Source of the DNA: Bolinopsis microptera
Lineage: Eukaryota; Ctenophora; Tentaculata; Lobata; Bolinopsidae
Reading direction: 5' to 3'
NCBI RefSeq assembly: GCF_026151205.1
Contig: NC_087082.1
Span: 12,743,865-12,807,864 of the forward strand
DNA length: 64,000 nt
Shown piece after piece: positions 35,163 through 45,373 of the stretch; the stretch's first letter is position 1, and each line of letters opens with the position of its first letter. The notes beneath the pieces were generated by a model that was not told where the DNA came from, did no database searches, and saw only the letters and a program-made list of their open reading frames with translations. A program made the translations under genes and the position numbers.

Positions 35163-36227
35163 TTAAGAGGTTGTCGGAGAATTACTTGACCTACGTTGGA
35201 CCCGTTTGATATTTGGGAGGCCATGTCTGGCCCTTAGGGCAAATTTTAACCGGCTAAAATAAACCTTCAAACCGGCTTCGTTTAGATGAAAAGAGTCCGA
35301 GTTTCCGACTGAAAATTTCGGTAGCAGCTTGCCGTTGTTGCTTTGGAATGTTTTCATATCTACGTATGATGCATTCGGCAAATTTTGGCACATATCGTTC
35401 AAATAAAAATTATATTTTGTGATTCTGGTGTTGATTGTGGGGGAGGTAGATGGGAGAACCCCGGGACAAAAGACATGACATGAAGGAAGTGCTTTCCTGA
35501 CTTTCTTTATGTAGGAGAAAGTAGATTTAGCCAAATCTTCCGGGACACAAGAATCTAACTTTAAGTTGTTAGTGCCTACTGCTAAAATAAGATCAGATAT
35601 ACCATTATATGATTCTGGCTCTGGTAAATTCTCGACCGTAGCTACAAAGGTATCAGATCCCGGTAAGGCGGCCCCTAGAGTTCCCTTTCCCTGTCCGAAT
35701 TTAATTTTCCCCCCCGAATTGGAATCACCAAGTAAAGCAATTTTGGTCTCAGGAGAACCTACTGGCTCCCATCCTGACTCTATGTTTAATGAGTTTGACC
35801 CTGAGAGTGTATCTAGTTTCGCCTCAAGCTCAATATTTAGGTTTTCCAAGGAAATGACACGGTCTGACAAATCTGTGAGTTCGAGCTGTTGTGACCCCGC
35901 TCTCTCACCAATACTAGACATTCTGGAATCATACCTATCGAGTTTTGATGTGATCGTATCTAATCTAGAATCGAAACTTTCTAATTTACTGGAGATTGCG
36001 TCAAGTCTGGAAACAGTCGAGTTAGAAAAGTTATTATACAGGGTTTCTATTAGCTTAACAATGGACTGCTCTTCGGTCTCAATAGGAGAGCCTGAGATGT
36101 TTAGGTTCGGACGTTTTGGAGCATCCATGTCAGAGGGCGAACTACTAGCACTTACATCAGATAAAGTCCTTTTATTATCCGATTGTTGTGGCGGAGAACC
36201 AGAAAAGTACCCTAAGATACTCGACAT
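35163..36227 (-). CDS. LINE ORF1 with coiled coil and SGNH-type esterase domain
   Basis: 354 residues starting at an ATG. An acidic, Ser-rich start is followed by a coiled coil of about residues 55-145 (repeated SKLESFDSRLD-like heptads). An SGNH/GDSL-like domain then shows block I LLGDSN (serine 169), block III AVGTNN (218-221) and block V DSFH (311-314). Such esterase-type ORF1 proteins are known from CR1-like and some other LINEs, where they bind nucleic acid and membranes. All catalytic-type residues look present. The frame is uninterrupted. Confidence 0.85.
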   Translation of the reverse strand: MSSILGYFSGSPPQQSDNKRTLSDVSASSSPSDMDAPKRPNLNISGSPIETEEQSIVKLIETLYNNFSNSTVSRLDAISSKLESFDSRLDTITSKLDRYDSRMSSIGERAGSQQLELTDLSDRVISLENLNIELEAKLDTLSGSNSLNIESGWEPVGSPETKIALLGDSNSGGKIKFGQGKGTLGAALPGSDTFVATVENLPEPESYNGISDLILAVGTNNLKLDSCVPEDLAKSTFSYIKKVRKALPSCHVFCPGVLPSTSPTINTRITKYNFYLNDMCQNLPNASYVDMKTFQSNNGKLLPKFSVGNSDSFHLNEAGLKVYFSRLKFALRARHGLPNIKRVQRRSSNSPTTS

Positions 36228-36515
36228 AACCGATAAATATGTGCACAGCTAAATTGTAGCCGGTAAAAACTTATCACGTGGTAAATAAAATGTACGTGTT
36301 AAACTATGAATAGCATAGACGTTAGGAAGGTTCTAGAAAAACGGGTAAAAAGTCACAACTTTAACGGATAAAAATTATCTTAGATAAGCATTATAGTACA
36401 TGATTGAAAAAACCGTTATAAAAAGTTGAAATAAAGGTGTAATCTAAAAAAGATAAGAGAGCTTAAGAAAAGGTGGCGAAATGAAAGTTTAAAATGAGAA
36501 GAGAAATTCTTATTC

Positions 36516-39500
36516 TTACAGATACGTTTGTCGTTTCACCACTGCTGCTAACAATCTGAAATATGCACAGTGCGAACCGTGCGAATTAAAACCAATAACG
36601 TGAATTGAGTTACAAGATAACGCACCTTGATCATTATTATTGGTCCATGTCATAGTGTATGGAACAGAAGCTTGCTCCTGGATAATGACGACAGAGCAAG
36701 TGGAGGTCTTCCCAGCCGGTCCTTTGCATTCAAATTCGATTTTCAATGATTTTTCAACTGATTTCTCTTTTCCTGTTGGGTGCGAAAAGAAAGAATTAAA
36801 ATCATTTTTTCGTGTCTGTATTTGGGTTGTAGCAAAACTTCGAACTCTAGTGCATGCTGATGTGTAGTAATAGTATGACACACATCAGATCTATAAGTAT
36901 ATGCAGATTCAATAGCTCACTCACATTTTGCCAGATCATGAAACATACAATTACACGGACACGCTTACCGTAGCTAAATTCGTACGGAGCGGACAACGCT
37001 AAGGATATTTCTCCAGTTGTGATAAAGGGCACACTGGCAGTAAAGGTAGTTCCAGCAGCTACTCCGGCTGGTTGACTGAATAACATCGTCTCCATTACTG
37101 TCTCCAACACACTCACGTTCACAGTATGAGTCTCAGAGCCTCCGTTTCTGATAACTTTGTGGCTGCAGGTATTGGTTACTTAGCCCTTGGTCAATAATCA
37201 ATATAATCATTAGTACACTATGGCCCAAAATACATTTTGAAGCAACATCTGCAGTTTTAAAAATAACGCTGTAATCTTCTATAGAAATTACAATGGGGTT
37301 TTTTGCTCGCAGAAAGCGATTTCGCTTAATTTGTAATTAGTGAGATATTATAGAAATAGTCTTCACATAAGAAATAAGAATGGATTTCTCGACTTACCCG
37401 ACGGTGGTGGGTTTCATTGGAAAGATTTTACCAGCAGTGACGTGGTACTTTATATCAGTTGCTGTCCAAGTGGAACTGTTGATCTTTGAGCATCCGCAGG
37501 GCCCTAAAATAAAATGACTTAATTTGAATTGGTGATACTTGTAGTTTGAATTATGAATATTCGAAACCAATCTAGTTTTCAAGTCCCTACCAGTATTTTG
37601 ACAAACTGTTTTCTTCCAATGCAATAAAGCGCATATTATCGGGTTACCTCAATACCTGCTTACCTGGTTGAGACATGTAGTAATCAGAGGCAGTATCACG
37701 AGAATAGAACCATATCTTAGTCACGTGCCTCCCGAGATAGGGGCTGACCCAGTTATTGTACGGACATGTTGAAGGAGAGAACACAAAGTTTAGAACCTCC
37801 ACTCCGTTGCAGTCAACCACAAGTCTGACAGCTGAACTTTCGTTACCGACTTGCTCGTTGATTGTTTCCGAACTTTTGAGCAATGCTATTTTCCAAATCT
37901 TGTCTGTTGGTGAAGGCAGATTAGTTGGAAAGTCAGTGTGACTTTTGCATCCGCGAATGTAATATTGTGGAGTTGAGTCGAACCTGATTTCGAATGCTCC
38001 TGAATAATGGCTTTGTGAATCGTAAAAGTACACCCTAGATACATCTCCACTTCCAAGTAAACTATCTGTTTTAATTTGTAGTGGGGTCTTCTCAAGGTTG
38101 TAATCTACGAATTCGTTTCGTTGTACTCTTGTCCAACCTGTGTGCATAAATGTCACTTCTTGATAACTATATATATATATATATATATAAACAAAAGCTC
38201 TAAGAAACAGATAGTAAACAAAGTAAACATTTCTGTCCCCTAATATTTCTCAAACAAAAGTCATGCAATTTGCATACTTAACTCTATTCTGAGCAATTAA
38301 CGTTAAATAGTTAAAATCACATAAATTATTCAACGATAATTTTCGAACACTAAGGTCTTGTAGAATCAGTGAGAAAAGGTTTAACTGCGGTCTTCCACGC
38401 CGCCCTTGAAGCTGTAAGGTGTTAACAGCAAAAACAAGCGACGAATAGGCTGGACCATCTGCAGTAGGCCCACGCAGTACATGTCCGAGCATCCTCCACC
38501 GACTACGAGCCACTTTAGCTGACAATGGTTCGCTATTGCAGCGTTTATACAAGTTCTTGTTGGAAATGATGTGAGGGTATTTGTAATTCAAAATTGATCG
38601 CAGATGACGTCTGTGAGCAATATTTAGTTTTTCCAACACTGATTTAGGGGCAGCCCAGCAAGATGAATTGTACATTAAAACGGATACTACCAGAGCCTCA
38701 TACAACAGTAGCCTCTTGCTCAGAGGGATCTTATGGTTCCAAGCTTTCTTGTATTTGTTAAACGAGGCATATCCCAGACATATTCTTCTAGAGATGTCCT
38801 CCTTACTACAAAGCATGGAGCCAAGCGTGATACTCTTTCTCCAGAGCTCGTTCCCTGCAATTGGCTTACCCTGATCGTCTTTAGCTCCCTTTTCAGCTAA
38901 GGACACATGAGTGAAATTAAGATAAGTTTTTCACCTCATCATCGTCGCTGCGATTACTTTTCCTGTGTCTGATGACACCAATTGACGATTTTGCAGCATT
39001 CTTTATGGACTCAAGTAAGCAATTTAAATCTGAATTTGGATCCAGAGCAGGAACAGTGTTACTTAAGTTATCATCTAAGGATTGACGATATTTCACCTGA
39101 ATGGTGGGGTTCGAGGTGAGTTCAGAGGTGTTGAACTTTAAGGATGACTTGGAGTGGCGTTTATAGCAAAGACAGATTTCCTTAAAGTCTACTCTAGTGC
39201 GACAACAAATCTGTGATCAGAGTATGTCAAGGTGTATGCATAAGATCTAGAATCTTGTAGTTGTAGCATTGGCTTCGACCTATTCCGACACAGGATGAAA
39301 TCGATCTGAGAATAGACCGGGATCGTCTTTTTACTATTTCGCCCGGCACTCCAGTCTTTCCTCCAGCCAGTGTAGGTGGTCGTATGTCGAGCAGGATGAT
39401 AAAAACCAGTGTTGGAGGCAAAGAGGTCAAATTCTGATAAGAAGTCTAACAAGTTTTCCCCCATATCGTTGCGCAAACCCATACCATGTTTACCCATGAA

Positions 39501-39836
39501 ACGACCAAAACCAAAGTCCTTATCTGAAGCAGTCATTTTTCCCAACTTTGAATTAAAATCCCCCAAAACAAATATCTCAACATTAGCAGGGACGTTTAGA
39601 GCGTCCCTAACTTGGCCGTAAAAATTAATCTTGATAACTGCAAGATATTTAACGTCGCCAGCTCACGAAGTCGATTGAACCAGCCAAGAAAAATTTCTTA
39701 TCACAAATTCTGATAAGGCGCCCAAAGCTTGTCCCTTATAGTTTGGGACTGACTTTGATTACACAGTTAATTACTTACCACACTCAGCGAGGGTTAAGTT
39801 GGTTATAAAGACGACAATCAAATATAACACTGACAT
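36516..39836 (-). CDS. Secreted aerolysin-like pore-forming protein (5 exons)
   Basis: Coding exons in transcript order: 39836-39779, 38137-37664, 37503-37398, 37162-36969, 36856-36516. All phases agree and total 1,173 nt (390 residues plus stop). Exon 1 is a signal peptide ending in an Ala-Glu-Cys stretch. Exon 2 encodes a lineage-specific module of about 158 residues with several cysteines and an RDTASDYY motif near its end. Exons 3-5 encode a region resembling the aerolysin/natterin fold: Ser/Thr-rich strands and a VPFITTGEISL-like segment expected to form the membrane hairpin. Members of this superfamily oligomerise and form pores; here activity is inferred only. Intron 1 contains a LINE relic, and a full LINE sits directly behind the stop codon. 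Confidence 0.82.
38168..38190. repeat. (TA)n microsatellite
   Basis: About ten TA units in intron 1 of the aerolysin-like gene. Confidence 0.8.
38250..39690 (-). pseudogene. LINE relic with the reverse transcriptase core deleted
   Basis: The 5' part (about 39690-39189) encodes the end of an APE endonuclease (VLGDFNSK, YSDHRFVV), followed by linker sequence to about 38940. The 3' part (38906-38250) encodes the post-RT tail (LLLYEALVVSVLMYNSSCW, SRWRMLGHVLR, QGRRGRPQL). The palm motifs between them are missing, so the element is an internally deleted copy. It lies in intron 1 of the aerolysin-like gene, same strand, and is related to the fragment at 19821-20342. Confidence 0.8.
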
Positions 39837-41692
39837 CTTTATGAAAATAAACTGTTGCAGACCGCGGAAAGTTTTATAATTTAACGAAATTTGGTAGCGA
39901 GCCACACTCTAGCTGGTAAGGTACACCATGGTGCAGGTGAGATAATTCCATCTTTTTCGTTTCATCACGGCAACTTTACGTATGATAGTCGCCCTTAGAA
40001 ACCAGATAAATTTTAATTAGATTTCGTATCGGTAAAATATAATATTTTCAAACTAATTTGCCTGATACGGCTAGTTTTCTCAGATTTTTTTCTACGGTAT
40101 AGGAAATTTGAAACTCCATACTTTTGCTTTTGTAAGGTGACCTAAGCTCAATTTTGTTTTAAAATGTCCAGTGATCTACACGGAAAATCGTCTGAAGATA
40201 ATTCTTACCAACATCAAATATGCATTGAATTGTTCATGAAGGCAGGATGAGCACCACTTCATATGATGCGAATCGGGGTCGCGTGGTGGGATTGGCGGTC
40301 GCGTGATTAGACCGACTGTCACGTGACCTCGGTTGTCCCTTCTGTGGCACAGGTGGCAGGCTGCGGTTGATCGGCTCTTGATTTATTTGGGCTTCAGTCC
40401 TTGAAAAGCTGATTTGTATTGAGTACACTGGCATATTATATATGAATGTGATACCAACTTTAACGAGTATAAAGTGGCATATTCAGATGCTGACTCCCGG
40501 CCCTACAGAAATTGAAGATTTGTGCTTCAGCTTGTGTTCTAAATATTAATAGATCATATCGTCACTTTCACGGGAATTGACGGTCATTGTCGTAAATTTA
40601 AATGTGGCAAGCACTCAGCAAAAGGCTTTTAAACAAAATTAAATCATTGAAATATAATAACACCCATGTTGTCGTGAACCATGCTTATTACATTCTAATA
40701 TTATTCTTGATTATGAAAGTATGAAACGAGCATGTGTATTGTGTGCTAAATTTTGATTCCCTCTGTTACGTAATTATAAAGGAACAAATGGAATATTTAT
40801 GATTTTAAACACTCCACTTCCTAACCATTTAATTGACAGTATAGACATCGAATAACGGGTAAACTACAGCGAATTGATCGTAGGTATCACTTTCACTTTT
40901 AGGATAGATTTTCATGCTAGACAGATTTTCATTCGAGACAAGAAGTAATTGTATAATTTCGGAGTTCAGGGTCTTCTATAACGGAATGGCTAACGTAACA
41001 TAATGTTCTTAATGCACAATAATAGAATAATGCATGACATGTTTTCATAACGGAAACTGAAAGACAAAAATTTATATGAGATCTGGCATAGATCTGGCAA
41101 AGGCAGAGGGTATAAAATGTAAATTTATTTTTACGTTTTCAGATTTCTTTAAATCGATCGATTGTTCTCCTCCTAGTAAAAGTAGCTCCGTTGCTATTTG
41201 TACTTTCATTGCTTACATAAATGCTTTTTTTCTTCTTTAACAAAAGTTTTTTTTTGGAAGTTACGAATTAAAAATCGTATGATATTGAATTAAGCTTTTA
41301 CGCCAGTCGACTGAGGCAGCATCAACTGCAAATATTCAAAGCATCGACCGTGAAATGATTCTCAGAACTTGAATTAAAGTTTAACGTAACTTACATTAAC
41401 TGGTCAACATTTTAATCGACAACTTTTTTCTGTCTAATCTTTATAATCTTGGCCAAGATAATTTTAAAGACTTGAATGTATGTTTAAAGCCAATCAAGAT
41501 CGAAGACTGTGATGACTGTTATGATAATTTGAACGTTTCAGAATTGGAATCTTGTGTAAAATATTTGGTCCGTTAATTGTTTCACATTAAATTGGCATTG
41601 TAAGTAACATAAGTATTACTAATAAACATTCAAATTCGAAACGAGTTTATTCCGTTCAGATTATTCTGAATTGTAACCACTTTCATAGGACA
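39837..41692. other. Intergenic region between divergent genes
   Basis: It lies between the minus-strand aerolysin-like gene and the plus-strand triple-repeat gene, so both promoters should be here. A TTTCATAG just before the next ATG (41681-41688) could be a splice acceptor, meaning that gene's first, untranslated exon may lie here too. No coding signal was seen. Confidence 0.4.
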
Positions 41693-43621
41693 ATGACTAT
41701 GCTACATGTAAAACTTATTCTTGGCCTGTTGCTTTTATTGATGATTGCTGAAGCCGGTAAAAAGTTTTGCGAGAAGAAGGCACTAGTGTTTGAAAAGTGT
41801 CTCAAGAAAGGCTACCAAGCAAAAATCTTCAAGAAATGCACAACAAAGCCAACAGCTAAGACTATAAAAAGGAGAACGGCAAAAAATTGTTCTAAAGCTG
41901 AAAAGAAAATATCCAAAAAGTGTAAATCATTCGAGTGTGACAATACAGATGATTTGACTGATGAGATAACAGAATGGATACCTATTTTCAATTCAACATC
42001 GAACATTGTTGGACCCTTCCACTCCCCAAACTTCCCAGAATTTAGGTTGAAGTTCACTCAAAACAAAGATCTGACAAAACAAGCCAAAGGTTACTACCAA
42101 GGGGTAAACGTCAATTTATACAATGGCGAAGGGTTAAGACTTGGTTTTACAAACTTCATGCTAATCGCCAATGTGACTGAAGAGGATGAAGAAGTCCAAT
42201 TTAAGGCACGTAAACGGTTATATTTCGACGGACCCTCATGGGATGAAGACAGCAATTGCTTCCAGTCTCTTGAGTTGTACTATCTGAAAGATTTCAACTT
42301 TGAGATGGTAACATCAGTTGGATCAGAGGAAATGTTCCAATTCACAACACCGAACGGAGAGAGATACAGTGAGGAAATGGGAGACTGCAGCAGCTACTCT
42401 GCTTGGCAGGAAATGTTGAAAGAAGCTCAGAGTGCGGACATGGGGATACTTAGTTGGCAAAGGGATCTGGCTGACTATTTTACCACTGAATACAACGTCA
42501 GGGAGCTTACAGATGACTCGACTGAAGACAAAACAGAGTGGACACCTATCTTCAACTCAACATCGAACATGGTTGGACCCTTCCACTCTCCCAACTTCCC
42601 CAAGTTTAGCTTGAAGTTCACTCAACACAAAGATCTAATAAAAGCATTGGAAAGTTGTAACCTGCATGTGAGCATCAATCTATACAGCGATAAAGGAACA
42701 AGACTTGGTTATACACACTTCATAATTTACGCCAATTTAATGGCTGAAGAAGTCAACTTCACGGCTTACAAACGTTTTTATTTTGACGGACTATTGTCTG
42801 CAACCCAAATTTGCTCACAGTATGTTGAGTTGTACTATCTGAAAGATTTCAACTTTGAGATGGTAACATCAGTTGGATCAGAGGAAATGTTCCAATTCAC
42901 AACACCGAACGGAGAGAGATACAGTGAGGAAATGGGAGACTGCAGCAGCTACTCTGCTTGGCAGGAAATGTTGAAAGAAGCTCAGAGTGCGGACATGGGG
43001 ATACTTAGTTGGCAAAGGGACCTGGCTGACTATTTTACCACTGAATACAAAATCAGGGAGCTTACAGATGACTCGACTGAAGACAAAACAGAGTGGACAC
43101 CTATCTTCAACTCAACATCGAACATGGTTGGACCCTTCCACTCTCCCAACTTCCCCAAGTTTAGCTTGAAGTTCACTCAACACAAAGATCTAATAAAAGC
43201 ATTGGAAAGTTGTAACCTGCATGTGAGCATCAATCTATACAGCGATAAAGGAACAAGACTTGGTTATACACACTTCATAATTTACGCCAATTTAATGGCT
43301 GAAGAAGTCAACTTCACGGCTTACAAACGTTTTTATTTTGACGGACCATTGTCTGCAACCCACATTTGCTCACAGTATGTTGAGTTGTACTATCTGAAAG
43401 ATTTCAACTTTGAGATGGTAACATCAGTTGGATCAGAGGAAATGTTCCAATTCACAACACCGAACGGAGAGAGATACAGTGAGGAAATGGGAAACTGCAG
43501 CAGCTACTCTGCTTGGCAGGAAATGTTGAAAGAAGCTCAGAGTGCGGACATGGGGATACTTAGTTGGCAAAGGGACCTGGCTGACTATTTTACCACTGAA
43601 TACAAAATCAGGGAGTTTTGA
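41693..43621 (+). CDS. Secreted protein with three tandem 185-residue repeats, function unknown
   Basis: 642 residues in one coding exon. A signal peptide (residues 1-21, LILGLLLLLMIAEA) precedes a basic, cysteine-rich segment of about 60 residues with six cysteines (FCEKK, KKCKSFEC). Three repeats follow at about 93-281, 282-466 and 467-642, each from EW(I/T)PIFNSTSN to ADYFTTEY. Each has NST glycosylation sites, a RLYFDG/RFYFDG core and a conserved C-terminal half with MFQFTTPNGERYSEEMG. Repeats 2 and 3 are nearly identical in DNA (555-bp period). A poly(A) signal follows near 43762. I recognise no domain family; an extracellular matrix, mucus or defence role is only a guess. Confidence 0.8.
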   Translation: MTMLHVKLILGLLLLLMIAEAGKKFCEKKALVFEKCLKKGYQAKIFKKCTTKPTAKTIKRRTAKNCSKAEKKISKKCKSFECDNTDDLTDEITEWIPIFNSTSNIVGPFHSPNFPEFRLKFTQNKDLTKQAKGYYQGVNVNLYNGEGLRLGFTNFMLIANVTEEDEEVQFKARKRLYFDGPSWDEDSNCFQSLELYYLKDFNFEMVTSVGSEEMFQFTTPNGERYSEEMGDCSSYSAWQEMLKEAQSADMGILSWQRDLADYFTTEYNVRELTDDSTEDKTEWTPIFNSTSNMVGPFHSPNFPKFSLKFTQHKDLIKALESCNLHVSINLYSDKGTRLGYTHFIIYANLMAEEVNFTAYKRFYFDGLLSATQICSQYVELYYLKDFNFEMVTSVGSEEMFQFTTPNGERYSEEMGDCSSYSAWQEMLKEAQSADMGILSWQRDLADYFTTEYKIRELTDDSTEDKTEWTPIFNSTSNMVGPFHSPNFPKFSLKFTQHKDLIKALESCNLHVSINLYSDKGTRLGYTHFIIYANLMAEEVNFTAYKRFYFDGPLSATHICSQYVELYYLKDFNFEMVTSVGSEEMFQFTTPNGERYSEEMGNCSSYSAWQEMLKEAQSADMGILSWQRDLADYFTTEYKIREF

Positions 43622-44814
43622 GTAAAGTTAATGTTCAATGTTGGCTATCATGGAATTGTTTAATGTGCAATATTCATTTATTTCCTTAGGTAAATGAGTA
43701 TACAATATTAGAAATATTATAAATGTTGATGTAAAAATTTGTCAACAATTCATTTGCTCGAATAAAATAAATTGTGTTGTCTTGAACTGAGATTGACATA
43801 CGTTGCATGCCATTTTTCGCGCGCGAAGCGCGCGCCGTCGAAGGGGCGATTTTTTCCCTTTTTGGCCATTATTTGACCACAGAATACAAAGTTAAATAGA
43901 TATTGATCTGTTATTCATAATGAATGAGTAGTTTAAGCTTACCTTTCAAATAAAATTTGTCTCATCCAAAAATTTTGATAATTGACTCATTCGCATGGGC
44001 GTTTTCCCAAATACGGTCATATATAACTCAGCCAATTTTTGTCCAATGTGAACTTTATATTATATACGTGTTAAGGAGACTAGTAGCTACAAATGGAGGT
44101 GTTGGGTATGTTAAAACTGCGTTAAGGTGATTTGGCATAATTGATAATTGACTGACGGTGTTCGGTTTCGCCATCGTGTCATGTTAAAGTGAGTCATGTG
44201 ATTCGCCCTCGTTTCCACCCTTTTAGGAAAATACCACCCATGTGTTCTGCACCCTCGTGCTCTCTGCACTAATGTCTTCCGCTCTTGTGTCCGGTTTCCT
44301 CACGATTTCTATCTTTTAAATATGTAACGAAGTTAGGCCCCGGCTAAAAATAAACCTCGCGTGATGCCGCACTCATATTTTGGTTGTCATGACCGCCGAG
44401 ATAATCCGCCTTCTACATATTTATATACAGGGTGGGCCAAAAGTCAGTGTGCAAATATTGGCCTTAATCAGGTGATAAGATATCGCTTAAATACGGCCGG
44501 CACGGAAATGTTACCTTGTCACACTATAAACATGTAACGAAGTAAATATGGACCCCTTCATGCTGGCTTTTTTGACAAAATTTTCGAGTGTCCAGCTAGT
44601 AGTACCGTCGCTGGAAATAATAGTACCTAATTACGTAGAGTCAATAACTTGCTGCACTGGCGCGTGTCCTCAACAGTGATGTTTATTGTGGTTTCTTTCG
44701 TGTATGGTCGTTGAAAGTTGCTGAAAGATTTGTGGTACTGAATATTTGAGGATATTGAACAGAATTATACAGTATAGTATTTATATGACTTACTCTCGTA
44801 TTAGAAATAAGAAA
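43622..44814. other. Intergenic with mobile-element fragments
   Basis: A GAA-triloop hairpin (CGCGCGC-GAA-GCGCGCG) lies at 43819-43835. The stretch 43840-44110 resembles the middle of the foldback element at 6735-7030. At 44431 a motif CAGGGTGGGCCAAAAGT resembles ends of mariner-like elements, but no partner end was found. No gene was recognised. Confidence 0.5.
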
Positions 44815-44865
44815 TCACAGTGCTGGCAAGCACGAGCGTTGTCTTTATTGGGGGTATACTATGTA

Positions 44866-44945
44866 CCCCCTTTACTATAAAACCCCCTTTACTATAAAAC
44901 CCCCTTTACTATAAAACCCCCTTTACTATTATACCCCCTTTGGTA
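44866..44945 (+). repeat. 17-bp minisatellite CCCCCTTTACTATAAAA
   Basis: About four and a half copies near the 5' end of copy 2; the corresponding array in copy 1 is at 29412-29490. Confidence 0.85.
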
Positions 44946-45373
44946 CACGTTACAAGCCTCTTTCGTGCACGCGAAGCGTGCACTCCGGCCGGAGGCGGCG
45001 GCCGAAGGCCGCCGTCTCCGGCAGGAGTTTTTCAGGCATTAAGACTCATCGGAAGTCGTTCAGCAGATTTATTTTTAGTTCAAAACATTCTAATTTGATG
45101 TCAAATATGACAAAAATACAAAATAGTTATGTGAAGATTTTTAAGAATTTGCATAAAATACGCGCCAGCACTGTTATACGAAATTCGGTAAAAAACCCTA
45201 AATCGCCATATTCAGGTGCCTTAAAAACCACGTTAAAATTGAGTTAGAAATCTGAAACTTTGCAGGGCGTCTAGACGTTGACCAAATCGACTGCAAAAAA
45301 AGTTTCAAGTTTCAGGAGCATCGGGAAATGGGTTTTCTAGAACCCCTGTTTTACGACAGATTGTCGTGATACA

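Larger units (their letters stand above)
29722..36504 (-). mobile_element. Full-length L1/Tx1-type LINE with 13-bp target duplication
   Basis: The 13-bp sequence AATTCTTATTCTT occurs exactly at both borders (29709-29721 and 36505-36517). Read on the minus strand: a 5' untranslated region, ORF1 (36227-35163), a spacer of about 1.1 kb, ORF2 (about 34083-30260), a 3' untranslated region and an A-rich tail of A8G units (29722-29775 on the complement). It landed on the stop codon of the aerolysin-like gene, in the same orientation. Confidence 0.9.

Noticed and set aside
35566..36252. 228-residue frame on the + strand
   Set aside because: Shadow of LINE ORF1 on the other strand.
44431..44447. Possible mariner-like terminus CAGGGTGGGCCAAAAGT
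   Set aside because: No matching second end or TA duplication was found nearby.
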